Translations under genes and position numbers: made by a program | In this document: positions 1 through 9,949 of the stretch, one piece after another | Position numbering within the stretch: position 1 is the first letter of the stretch | Layout of the letters: the number at the start of each line of letters is the position of its first letter | NCBI RefSeq assembly: GCF_004027225.2 | Contig: NW_022651106.1 | Location: forward strand, 124,001-188,000 | Length of the DNA: 64,000 bases | Source of the DNA: Strigops habroptila | Taxonomy: Eukaryota; Chordata; Aves; Psittaciformes; Psittacidae | Direction of reading: 5' to 3' | Notes under the pieces: model-generated | What the model was told of the DNA's origin: nothing | Seen by the model: only the letters and a program-made list of their open reading frames with translations | The model's database searches: none

Positions 1-970
1 CTATGGGGTTTGGGGCTATATCTATGGGGTTTGGGGCTACATCTATGGGGTTTTGGGCTATATGGGGTTTTGGGTCACATCTATGGGGTTTTGGGGCTGT
101 ATCTATGGTTTTGGGGCTATATCTATGGTATTTGGTGCCATATCTATGGGGTTTGGGGCTATATCTATGGGGTTTGGGGCTATATCTATGGGGTTTGGGG
201 CTACATCTATGGGGTTTTGGGCTATATGGGGTTTTGGTGCCATATCTATGGGGTTTGGGGCTATATCTATGGGGTTTGGGGCTATATCTATGGGGTTTGG
301 GGCTATATCTATGGGGTTTTGGGCTATATGGGGTTTTGGGTCACATCTATGGGGGTTTGGGCTAGATCTATGGGGTCTTGGGTCACATCTATGGGGTTTT
401 GGGGCTACATCTATGGGGTGTAGGACCATATCTATGGGTCTAGGTCACCATCTATGGGGTGTAGGACCACATCTATGGGTCTAGGTCACTATCTATGGGG
501 TTTTGGGGCTGTATCTATGGTTTTTGGAGCTATATCTATGGGGTTTGGGGCTACATCTATGGGGTTTTGGGCTATATGGGGTCTTGGTGCCATATCTATG
601 GGGTTTGGGGCTGTATCTATGAGGTTTGGGGCTATATCTATGGGGTTTTGGGCTATACGGGGTTTTGGGTCACATCTATGGGGTTTGGGGCTATATCTAT
701 ATGGGGTTTGGGGCTCTATCTATGGGGTTTGGGGCTACATCTATATGGGGTTTGGGGCTATATCTATACGGGGTTTGGGGCTATATCTATGGGGTTTAGG
801 GCTATATGGGGTTTTGGTGCCATATCTATGGGGTTTGGGGCTATATCTGTGGGGTTTGGGGCTATATCTATGGGGTTTTGGGCTATATGGGGTTTTGGTG
901 CCATATCTATGGGGTTTTGGGCTATATCTATGGGGTTTGGGGCTATATCTGTGGGGTGTAGGACCACATC
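1..970. repeat. 21-bp minisatellite upstream of FITM1 exon
   Basis: A tandem array of units close to tctatggggtttggggctat fills the window edge, with variants such as a short tatggggttt and gtaggaccacatctatgg. Open frames occur in several plus and minus frames because the unit is a multiple of three without stops. I see no coding signal here. It would lie in the intron 5' of the FITM1-like exon, or upstream of the gene. Confidence 0.9.
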
Positions 971-1124
971 TATGGGTCTATGTGCCTATCTATGGCCTTT
1001 GCTGCCCCATCTCTGGCCTTTGCCGCCCCACCTCGGGTGTTTTCCCTGTCTCTCTGACCTTTGCGCCTCACCTATGGGTCCAGCCCCCCCCCACACTTAT
1101 GGGTCTGCCCCCCACATCCCGCAG

Positions 1125-2907
1125 GCGGCTGCTGCGCTCGGCGGGCGGTTGGACGGCGCTGCTGCTGCTGGCGCTGGCCGTGGCCGCGCTGCCCCTCTGC
1201 CGCCCCACAGCGGGCGCCGTGGGCCGCGCGGCGGCGCGCTGGGCCGTGGGGGCCGCGCTGGGCACAGGCGCCCCCTGCTGGCTCGGCGACGCCTTGGACG
1301 CCGCGACGGGGCGGTGTTGGGCGCGGGGGGTCATCCATGGGGGGACCCTGCTCCTGCCCTACAGCGACCCCCAGAGCTGCCGCAGCCACGGGCACCGCTG
1401 GGAAGGGTTCGGGGTGTCCCCCCAAGCTTTCGCCTTGGTTCATTGCGGGTTGGGTTTGGCCGAAGAGGTGGGAGCTTTGGGGGTGCTGCTGTATGGGGCG
1501 GGGGGGAAAGGGAAGGGGAGGTGGGGGGGGAGGTGGGGCGGGGGGCGGGGGGAGCGGCAAGGGATGGGTTATGGCCGTGGGGAACGCTATGGGGTGGAGT
1601 GGAAGGGTGATGGAATGGGTTCTATCCATGGGGAACGCTATGGGGCAGAGTGGAAGGGTGATGGGATGGGTTATGGCCGTGGGGAACGCCATGGGGCAGA
1701 GTGGAAGGGTCATGGAATGGGTTCTATCCATGGGGAACGCTATGGGGCAGAGTGGAAGGGTGATGGGATGGGTTCTAGCCATGGGGAACATCAAGGGGTT
1801 GAGTGGAAGGGTCAATGGGAGCGTCAAGGGATGGGTTCTATCCATGGGGAACGCCATGGGGCAGAGTGGCAGGGTCATGGGGAACGTCAAGGGATGGGTT
1901 ATGTCCATGGGGAACGCTATGGGGCTGAGTGGAAGGGTCATGGGATGGGTTCTAGCCATGGGGAACATCAAGGGGTTGAGTGGAAGGGTCAATGGGAGCG
2001 TCAAGGGATGGGTTCTATCCATGGGGAACGCCATGGGGCAGAGTGGCAGGGTCATGGGGAACGTCAAGGGATGGGTTATGTCCATGGGGAACGCTATGGG
2101 GCTGAGTGGAAGGGTGGTGGGATGGGTTATAGCCATGGGGAACATCAAGGGGTTGAGTGGAAGGGTCATGGGATGGGTTATATCCATGGGGAACATCAAG
2201 GGGTGGGTTATATCCATGGGGAAGGTCAACCTATGGGGTGGAGGGGCCGTGGGGAGCCCCATGGGGTGTGGGAGCCCCATGGGATGGGCTATGGAGGACC
2301 CCAAGGGCAGGGGGGCCCCAACGGGACCTGGAGCTTCTGGAGCTGGTTGCGGGCTCTGCCGTGGGTCGGCTGGGTCTTTGGGATGGGGGGCCCGTCCCCT
2401 ATGGGGCCACCGTCACCTATAGGGCCACCACCATCATCTATGAGGTGCCCATCACCTATAGGGCCACCATTGTCATCTATGGGCCCACCATCCCCTATGA
2501 GGTCCCCATCGCCCATGAGGTCCCCATCCCCATCTATGAGGTCCCCATCCCCATCTATGAGGTCCCCATCCCCTAGGAGGTCCCCATCGCCCATAGCCCC
2601 ATCACTTATGGGGCCCCCATCCCCTATGGCCCCCCCCCCTCCATCTATGGGGCCACCCTGGCAAGAAGAACCCATAGAAGAGCCCAAACGTCCCGGCACG
2701 GCCTTGTCCCTCCTCTTCCTCCTCAACGTGGCCTTGATCCCCCTCTGGCACTTCCTATTGGCCGTCACCTTGACCTACCGCCACGATTGGCCGAGGAACG
2801 CGGCCGGCGCCGCCATTGGCTGGGCCTCGTGGGCCATCACCTATCGCTGCTGGTACCGCTACCCGTGGTCACCCGGACCTCCTGGTTTGGGTCTTCCAGC
2901 ACCTTAA
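1125..2907 (+). CDS. FITM1: FITM1-like fat storage-inducing transmembrane protein, terminal exon with expanded loop
   Basis: FITM proteins are ER multi-pass membrane proteins for lipid-droplet biogenesis; FIT2 acts as an acyl-CoA diphosphatase. A splice acceptor (CCCGCAG) precedes codons starting RLLRSAGGWT, matching the family's NSAWGWT region. Next come a hydrophobic helix, a TGRC segment (family TGSC) and SCRSHGHRWEGFGVSP..LAEE, which aligns to the family SCLAAGHQWRGYTVSS..MAEE. After about 390 repeat-derived residues the frame resumes with LLFLLNVALIPLWHFLL and ends YPWSPGPPGLGL, close to FITM1 FLLNVLLLGLWNFLL and QPWSPGSPGHGL. The second family histidine is kept (YRHDW versus YFHQY), but the first is Gln (SPQAF versus SSHTF). 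Exon 1 is not seen. The identification rests on remembered human FITM1. Whether the loop is translated or spliced out is open. It is convergent with IGHY. Confidence 0.85.
1545..2240 (+). repeat. 51/63-bp in-frame minisatellite inside the FITM1-like frame
   Basis: About twelve units encode variants of the 17-residue motif GYGRGERYGVEWKGDGM, some extended to 21 residues by an extra ERQG-type block. All unit lengths are multiples of three, so the FITM1 frame stays open. The minus strand and another plus frame are open too, so openness alone does not prove translation. Confidence 0.85.
2385..2650 (+). repeat. Short Pro/Ser-rich coding-frame repeat
   Basis: Degenerate units of the type tcccctatagggccacc and tctatgaggtccccatcccc encode PSPMGPP and MRSPSPS runs in the FITM1 frame. 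The array lies just before the conserved LLFLLNV helix. It could be a low-complexity loop or the pyrimidine-rich 3' part of a new intron. Confidence 0.75.
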
Positions 2908-3620
2908 AGGGTGGCCATTGAGGTCCAGGAGGTCCATAAGGACCTCCATGGGCCATAAGAACCTCCATTGCCCGTAAGAAAGGTCCAGAGGGAGCTCAAG
3001 TGTCCATAAGAACCTCCAGTGCCCATAAGAACCTCCAGTGCCCATAAGAACCTCATGTATCTTGAAGGACCTCAAGTCCTGAAGGTCCATAGGTCCATGA
3101 TAGGGGTTAGAGAGATGAGTTATGGGGTCTTGGAGGTCCCAAAGGTCCATAACGTCCATAAGAACCTCAATGGTCCCTAAGAACCTCATGTATCTTGAGG
3201 GACCAAATGATCCTCAAGGTCCATAGGTCCATGATATGGGGTTCTGAAGGGGAATTATGGGCACTTGGAGGTCCTAAAGGTCCATAATGTCCATAAGAAC
3301 CTCAATGGTCCCTAAGAACCTCATGTATCTTGAAGGACCTCAAGTGCTGAAGGTCCATAGGTCCGTGATGGGGGGTTATAGAGATGAGTTATGGGGTCTT
3401 GGAGGTCCATAGGTCCATGATATGGGGTTCTAGAGGGGACCTACGGGCACTTGGAGGTCCTATAGGTCCATAATGTCTATAAGAACCTCAATGGTCCTTA
3501 AGAACCTCATGTATCTTGAAGGACCCAATGGTCCTCAAGGTCCATAGGTCCATGATATGGGGCTCTAGAGGGGAATGACGGGGTTTGGGGGTGACCTTGA
3601 GGTCCATAAGAAGCCCCTTT
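2908..3620. repeat. Degenerate repeat 3' of FITM1
   Basis: Irregular tandem copies of ggtccataagaacctcaatg and aaggtccataggtccatga. It covers the presumed 3' UTR and flank of the FITM1-like gene. No canonical AATAAA was noticed on the plus strand here. Confidence 0.8.
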
Positions 3621-3714
3621 AGATCCTTCATGTCCAAAATGACCCATTTTTGGGCCCAAATTGACCCAAACCGGGGCTTTTCCCACCCATTTGGGGGCCT
3701 TTCCTAAGGCAATT

Positions 3715-3830
3715 GAGGTCCTGACCAATCAGAGAGCGCCATGGAGGGAGGCTGAGCGGTGGCCAATCAGGTGCGAGGAGCAGACGATCCACCAGGGGGC
3801 AGCATCGCGCCCGTAATGGGGCGAAAAAGG
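3715..3830 (+). promoter_or_regulatory. CTCF-type motif with two CCAAT boxes between FITM1 and IGHY
   Basis: This is a small non-repetitive island. It holds two CCAAT boxes (GACCAATCAGAG near 3722 and GGCCAATCAGG near 3762) and CCACCAGGGGGCAGCA at 3789-3804, a near-perfect CTCF core in forward orientation. It lies 3' of IGHY and points into the IGH locus. In mammals CTCF sites at the 3' end of IGH insulate the locus and anchor loops. A promoter function is an alternative because of the CCAAT pair. Confidence 0.55.
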
Positions 3831-5500
3831 GGGATTTTGGCTTAAAACCAGCCCCAAAATGGTGGTTTTTGGTAAAAAGAGGCGATTTTGGGGGGTTTTG
3901 ACCCAAAAACGAGTGTTTTTTGGTGTCGAATGGGCGAAAATGGCGATTTTTGGCAGAAAAAGGGGTTTTTTTGGCCCTAAAATGAAGACTTTTGGGTGAA
4001 AAAGCGATGATTTGGGGGGCAGAAAAATGAGGGTTTTGGAAGCCGAAAATGAAGATTTTTTGGGAGGGTCTAAAAGTGAAGATTTTGGGGTCTGAAAGTG
4101 AAGATTTTTTGGGGTGAAACATGAAGATTTCTGGAGCCCCCAAAATGAAGGTTTTTGGAGCAGAGGAACGAAGATTTTCGGGTCAAAAAGTGAAGATTTT
4201 GGGGGGGGAGAAATGAAGGTTTTTGGAAGCCGAAAATGAAGCTTTTGGGGTTAAAAAGTGGCGATTTGGGGACAAAAAGCATCAAGATTTGTGCATTTTG
4301 GTCGGATTTCACCAAAAAAGGCAGGTTTGGGGTCATTTTGCGCCGAATTTCATGGTTTGGGGTTAAACCCCCCTCCCGATTCTCCCTTTTTTGGGGTGAA
4401 AAAGTGGTATTTGGGGTCAATTCAATGTAGAAATGATGGTTTTTTGCAGAAAGGGGCTGGTTTGGGAGGAAAAAGAGGGAGTTTGGGGGTTAAAATGGTG
4501 AAAAAATGGCTTTTTTCCCCTTAAAATATGTTGTTTTGGTGTAAAATGGAGGTTTTTTTGTCATAAAATGCCTGTTTTTGCTGTAAAATGTGTGGGTTTG
4601 CCCTAAAATGTGTGTTTTTTGCTCTAAAATGTGTATTTTTGCCCTAAAATGTGTATTTTTGCCGTAAAATGTGTGGTTTTGCTGTAAAACGTGGGGGGTT
4701 TTTCCCTAAAATGTCTAGTTTTGCCCTAAAATGTGTATTTTTGCCCTAAAATGTGTGGTTTTGCTGTAAAACGTGGGGGGTTTTGCCCTAAAATGTCTGG
4801 TTTTGCCCTGAAATGTGTATTTTTGCCCTGAATTGTGTGGTTTTGCCCTAAAATGTGTGGGTTTTGCTCAAAAATGTGTATTTCTGCTGCAAAACTTGTG
4901 GGTTTTGGTGATAAAATGTGTGGTTTGCCAATAAAACGCTGCTTTTTGCACCAAAAATGCTGGTTTTTGACATCAAATCCAGGGGAAGGGGGGTAAAATT
5001 GGGGGGTTTTGCCTTAAAATGAAGGGGTTTGCCTTAAAATGAGTCTTTTTCCCCTTAAAATGAGTCTTTTTCCTCAAACCAAGTGTTTTTACCTTAAAAT
5101 GGGGGAGTTTTGCCTTAAAATTTGGTGAGTTTTATCTTAAAATTAGGGGGTTTGCCTCAAAATTGGGGTATTTTTGCCTTAAAATGAGGGGGGTTTGCCT
5201 TAAAATGAGCCTTTTTGGCTATAAAATTAGGGGGTTTTAGCCTTAAATGAGACTTTTTTAAGCTTTAAATGACTTTTTTCCCCTAAAATAAGGGGGGTGT
5301 GTGTGTGTTCTGCCCCAAAATGAGGTTTTTTGCCTTAAAATGAGGGGGGTTTGCCTTAAAATGAGGGGGTTTTGCCGTAAAATAAAGGGGGTTTTGCCTT
5401 AAAATGAGGTTTTTGGACCCAAATGGACGCATTTTTCTCCCTTTATTTTATTCCTAGAACCCAAAAGCTTTTTAATCATCAATTCTGGGTTATTTTACCT
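3830..5500. repeat. T/G-rich degenerate 20-22 bp repeats
   Basis: Two related arrays. From 3830 to 4500 units resemble aaaatgaagattttggggtc. From 4500 to 5420 units resemble aaaatgtgtggttttgccct and aaaatgaggggggtttgcct. No Ig-like or other coding sequence is visible. The minus-strand AATAAA at 5442-5447 could serve the IgY membrane transcript, but it is about 0.9 kb past the stop. Confidence 0.8.
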
Positions 5501-5529
5501 TAAAACGATGATTCCCCCCCCCCCCCCGA

Positions 5530-5830
5530 ACCCGCCTTTTGGCCATGTCTATTCTTTGCCATCCGAAACGTTTCATTTCCTCTCAAAACAAGTTGTTTTT
5601 TACCACGAAATGGGTGTTTTTCCCCCAAAAGACGCCTCTTTTCCCATAGACTGCACTTTTTGGGGCCATAAAAGGGCTTTTGGGGCCAAAAAGGGGGGAA
5701 ACGGTCAAAACTCGGCGGTCGAAAGCGAGACTCAGTCGTTACTGAGGGTGGAACGGGGCAGAAAAGGGGCTTTTGGGGGCTATTTTGGGCAGAGGCGGTT
5801 GCACAGATGCAAATAATGGTCAAATGTGGT
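5530..5830. promoter_or_regulatory. Candidate IGH 3' enhancer (octamer, ETS-type site)
   Basis: A mostly unique block among repeats. It contains a perfect octamer ATGCAAAT at 5807-5814, an ETS/PU.1-like GAGAGGAAATG on the minus strand near 5575-5585, and a GACTCAGTCG..TTACTGAG stretch reminiscent of AP-1/MAF half sites. It lies downstream of the last IGHY exon, where IGH 3' regulatory regions sit in mammals. Function is inferred from motifs and place only. Confidence 0.3.
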
Positions 5831-5899
5831 GGTTTTGACCCAAATCTGCGGGGGGGGTTGGGGCAGAAAAGGGAGATTTCAACACTAGCCTTCCCCGCC

Positions 5900-6380
5900 T
5901 TCGCCTCTTGGGTAGACCTGGTGGCTGCCCTCTACCTGGGTAGACCTGATAGACCTCTCTACTAACGGCGTTTTATGGGTAGACCTGATGGCCATTATTG
6001 GTACTTACTATGGGTAGACCTGATAGCCGCTACTATGGATAATGGTCTATGGGTAGACCTGGTGTCCGCCCCCCCTTGGGTAGACCTGATGGCCATCCCC
6101 TACCCCTGCCTAGCTGCTAGTGGCCCCCCATCCGTATCTCCTCACCCCAAGGTGGACCTGGGAGGACACAGGGGTGGAGGACAGGGACAGGAACCACCTC
6201 CTTGAGCCTCCAGTTCCTCTCCATGGCCATGTCCACCCATGGGGTGTCCTCTCCGTGGCCATGTCCATCCATGGGGTGTCCTCTCCATGCTTATGTCCAC
6301 CCATTGTCCATCCCTCCCCTCCCACCCACCCTATTGGGTCTCCTGGTGGCTTCAGCTCCAGCAGCCAATGGGAGACCTCC
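5900..6380. repeat. Short repeat, then sequence downstream of the IgY membrane stop
   Basis: From 5900 to 6110 there are irregular units of gggtagacctgatggcc. From about 6110 to 6380 the sequence is mostly unique, with short ccatggggtgtcctctcc duplications. On the minus strand this would be the 3' UTR of the membrane IgY mRNA. No convincing poly(A) signal was found in it. Confidence 0.6.
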
Positions 6381-6382
6381 CC

Positions 6383-6466
6383 TTAGACCATGTGGTTCAT
6401 GACGTTCTTGTAGTGGGGGACGGGGTTTGGCTTGAGGTGCAGGAGGGTGGCCAGGACCCACTTGAC
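6383..6466 (-). CDS. IGHY: IGHY membrane exon 2 (cytoplasmic tail)
   Basis: The acceptor CCACAG precedes GTCAAGTGG. The exon encodes 27 residues: it begins VKWVLATLL, contains a Leu-Lys pair and ends PVPHYKNVMNHMV before TAA. The layout copies the mammalian IgG tail (VKW...LK...DYRNM). The tyrosine sits in YKNV, the place of the Ig tail tyrosine YxNM motif that recruits GRB2 and strengthens memory B-cell receptor signals. Phase joins cleanly to the exon ending LCK. It is much longer than the mu and alpha tails. Confidence 0.88.
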   Translation of the reverse strand, partial: VKWVLATLLHLKPNPVPHYKNVMNHMV

Positions 6467-6499
6467 CTGTGGATGGGGAACAGCTCAGGGGGGTTCGGT

Positions 6500-6835
6500 C
6501 CCACCAGCAACCATCAACAACCGTCAACCAATGGCCACCCAATGACCCACCAATGACCAACCATCAGCCAATGGCCACCCAATGACCAACCAATGATCAA
6601 CCAATGATCAACCAATGACCATCCTACCACCCAATGACCACCCAATGACCACCCAATGAACACCCAATGACCACCCAATGACCATCCAATGACCACTCAG
6701 TGACCACCCAATGAACACCCAATGACCACCCAATGACCACCCAATGACCACCCAATGAACACCCAGTGACCACCCAATGACCACCCAATGACCACCCAAT
6801 GGCCACCCAATGACCACCCAATGACCACCCAGCCC
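6500..6835. repeat. 12-bp repeat in IGHY M1-M2 intron
   Basis: Nearly pure array of ccaatgaccacc with gaacac and gatcaa variants. The rest of the intron to 7057 holds short cccataggaagc and ctcctccacc runs. Confidence 0.9.
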
Positions 6836-7057
6836 CTCCAACCCCTCCCACCACCTATGGGTCCTATCTTCGCCCCCACCCATAGGACCTCTGTATCTCC
6901 TTCAATATCACCTATGGCACCTTCACCACCACCTATGGGTCCTCCAAACCTCCTCCACCACCCATAGCTCCTCCACCTCTCCCCCTTCCCCCCCACCCAC
7001 GGGCCCCATAGGAAGCCCCATAGGAAGCCCCATAGGAAGCCCCATAGGCCACCCCAC

Positions 7058-7188
7058 CTTGCAGAGGGTGACGGTGGCGCTGTAGCAGACGCTGAGGAGG
7101 AAGAGGGTGATGAAGACGGCGACGGTGTCCCAGGGCCCATTGGCCACGTCGGGGTCACCATGGCAAAGGTCCTCGGGGAGGAGCATGT
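7058..7188 (-). CDS. IGHY: IGHY membrane exon 1 (transmembrane)
   Basis: The acceptor CCTCCAG and the donor AAG|GTGGGG bound 131 nt. It encodes an acidic extracellular spacer (DMLLPEDLCHGDPDVANG) followed by the helix WDTVAVFITLFLLSVCYSAT and VTLCK. The polar SVCYSATVT face is the Ig membrane signature for pairing with CD79A/B. It splices from the internal donor in CH4 (GT at 9603-9602, minus) to make B-cell-receptor IgY. Confidence 0.92.
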
Positions 7189-7224
7189 CTGGAGGTGGGG
7201 ACAGGGGGGGACAAGGGCTCCATG

Positions 7225-9480
7225 ATGGTCCGTGATGGGCCATCAGCTCCATCCATCCACCTCCATCCATCTGCATCCACCTCCATCCATCTCCATCCAT
7301 GACCATCTCCATCCACCTCCATCCATCACCATCTCCATCCATCTCCATCCATCTCCATCCACCTCCATCCATGACCATCTACATCCACCTCCATCCATCT
7401 CCATCCACCTCCATCCATCTCCATCCATTAACCATGCAAATTCCCCTAAATTTCCTCAATTTCCCCCATTTTTCCTCAAATTTCCTCAATTTTCTCCCAA
7501 TTTTCCCAAATTACTCTCAAATTTCCTCAGTTTTTCCCCGATTTCCCCCAATTTTCCTAAATTTTCCTCAAATTTCCTCAATTTCCCCCATTTTTCCTCA
7601 AATTTCCTCAGTTTTTCCCTGATATTCCCCTATTTTCCCAAATTCCCCTCATATTTCCTGTTTTTCCTCGATTTCCCCCATTTTTCCTCAAATTTCCTCA
7701 ATTTTCTCCCAGTTTTCCCAAATTCCCCTCAAATTTCCTCAGTTTCCCCCAATTTGCCCCAATTTTCCCACATTTGCCTCAAATTTCCCCACTTTTTCCT
7801 TTATTTCCCCAAATTTCCATCAAATTTCCTCGGTTTTCCCCAAATTTCCCCAAATTTGCCTCAAATTTCCTCAGTTTTTCCCCTGATCTCCCAAACTTGC
7901 CTCAAATTTCCTCCATTTCCCCAATTTTTCTCCATTCCCCCAAATTTCTTCTGTTTCCACCCAAATTTGCCTCAATTTGCCTCAAATTCCCTCAATTTCC
8001 CCCCGATTTCCCCAAATTTCACCCGTTTTCCCCCAAATTCCCTTCCTTCGCCCCTCGTTTCACCCGATTTTCCACGGTTTCCCCAAATTTCTTCTGTTTC
8101 CTCCCGATTTGCCCCATTTTTGCACCATTTCCCCCAGTTTTCTCCTGAATTCCCCAATTTCCCCCCAATTCCTTCCATTTCCCCCCCCAATTTCCCCAAG
8201 TTTTCCTCGATTTTCCTCAAATTTCCTCAATTTCCCCCCAATTTTCCCAATTTCCCCCCAAATTCTCCTGGTTTTGCCCCAGTTTTTGCAAATTTCCCCC
8301 AAATTTCCTCAGTTTCCCCCCAACTTCCCCCAAATTTCCTCATTTTCCCCCCAATTTTCCCCAAATTTCCATGATTTTTCCCTCATTTCCCCAAATTTGC
8401 TTGGAAAATCCACCATCCATCATCCATCTCCGTCCACCACCCATGTCCATCCATGTCCACCCATGTCCACCCATCTCCATCCATCTCCCACAGGTTCTTC
8501 TCCCACCTCTTGCCCCCATGGATGGGAGGAATGTCCAGTTCCTCTTGTCCATCCATCATCCACCATCATCCATCATCCATCTCCATCCATCTCCATCCAT
8601 CACCATCTTCATCCATCCTTCCCCATCCATCTCCATCATCATCCATCCCTCTCCATCCATCTCCATCCATCATCATCCATCCATCATCTCCATCCATCTC
8701 CATCATCATCCATCCACCTCCATCCATCTCCATCCATCATCATCCATCCATCATCTCCATCTATCTCCATCATCATCCATCCCTCTCCATCCATCTCCAT
8801 CCATCACCATCTTCATCCATCCTTCTCCATCCATCTCCATCATCATCCATCCATCTCCATCCATCTCCATCCATCATCATCCATCTTCATCCATCACCAT
8901 CTCCATCCATCCATCATCTCCATCCATCTCCACCATCATCCGTCTATCTCCATCCATCTCCGCCATCATCCATCCATCTCCATCCATCACCATCATCATC
9001 CATCCATCTCCATCCATCTCCATCCATCATCATCCATCTTCATCCATCACCATCTCCATCCATCCATCATCTCCATCCATCTCCACCATCATCCGTCTAT
9101 CTCCATCCATCATCATCATCCATTATCCATCTCCATCCAATCACCATCATCATCCATCCATCATCTCCGTCCATCTCCATCCATCATCATCATCCATTAT
9201 CCATCTCCATCCAATCACCATCATCATCCATCCATCATCTCCATCCATCTCCATTCATCATCATCCATCTCCACCCATCACCATCCATCTCCATCCACCA
9301 CCATCATCATCCGTCCATCATCTCCATCACCATCCATCCATCATCTCCATCCATCTCCATCATCATCCATCCATCTCCATCCATCTCCATCATCATCCAT
9401 CTTCATCCATCACCATCATCATCCATCCATCATCTCCACCATCATCCATCCATCACCTCCACCCACCTCCACCCGCCATC
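7225..9480. repeat. Pyrimidine-rich repeats in IGHY CH4-M1 intron
   Basis: Three blocks: ccatccatctccatcc at 7225-7430, tttcctcaaatttcccc at 7440-8400, and ccatccatctccatcatcatcc at 8400-9480. The minus strand (IGHY sense) is purine-rich throughout. Long open frames here (Ser/Pro/His-rich) are repeat artefacts. Confidence 0.9.
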
Positions 9481-9527
9481 CCCACCGTCCCCCCACAGAA
9501 CCAGGCACCGCTTGAACCATCTTCTCC

Positions 9528-9533
9528 TTTATT
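9528..9533 (-). promoter_or_regulatory. IGHY: Poly(A) signal for secreted IgY
   Basis: AATAAA on the minus strand, 56 nt after the secreted IgY stop codon. Confidence 0.85.
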
Positions 9534-9589
9534 CCCATCCCACCCCGGCGCCCGAGCGCGCGGGAACCCCACCGAGATGCCGCCACCTC

Positions 9590-9936
9590 TCACTTCCTTT
9601 TACCGGGGCTCTTATTGATGCTGCGCTGGATGAACCTCATGGGCAGCCCCTCGTGGACCACCATGCACACGTAGGTTGTCCCCTTGTTCCAGTCCTCCCT
9701 CTTCACCACCAGGCGGCTGTAGAGGAAGTAGGAGGCATCTCCCGCCTTCTCCTTCATGGGAGGGGTGGTCTCGTAGGCTGAGTCCTCCAACGAGTCCTGG
9801 TTCTTCTGCCACTCCACCGAGATGGACTCGGGGTAGAAGCCTCGCACCAAGCAGGTCAAGCTCAAGGTGGCATGGGACCCGCTCAGCTCCTCCGGTGGGG
9901 GTGGTAAGAGGTAGACGCTGGGGGTCAAGCGCTTGC
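9590..9936 (-). CDS. IGHY: IGHY CH4 exon (secreted terminus)
   Basis: The acceptor CCTATAG precedes [18 protein letters not shown]. The domain has both Ig cysteines (LTCLVRGF and YVCMVVHE), the C-strand Trp in VEWQKN, and [20 protein letters not shown]. It ends INKSPGKRK, then a stop. As in avian IgY and mammalian IgG there is no J-chain tailpiece. An internal donor (CCCCG|GTAAAA, GT at 9603-9602) allows splicing to the membrane exons. About 115 residues. The nearest known match is avian upsilon CH4. Confidence 0.95.
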
Positions 9937-9949
9937 CTATAGGGGACAC

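Noticed and set aside
5508-5823. Overlapping open frames of about 100 residues on both strands.
   Set aside because: No recognisable domain, poor start context and no splice partners. The block fits regulatory DNA better.
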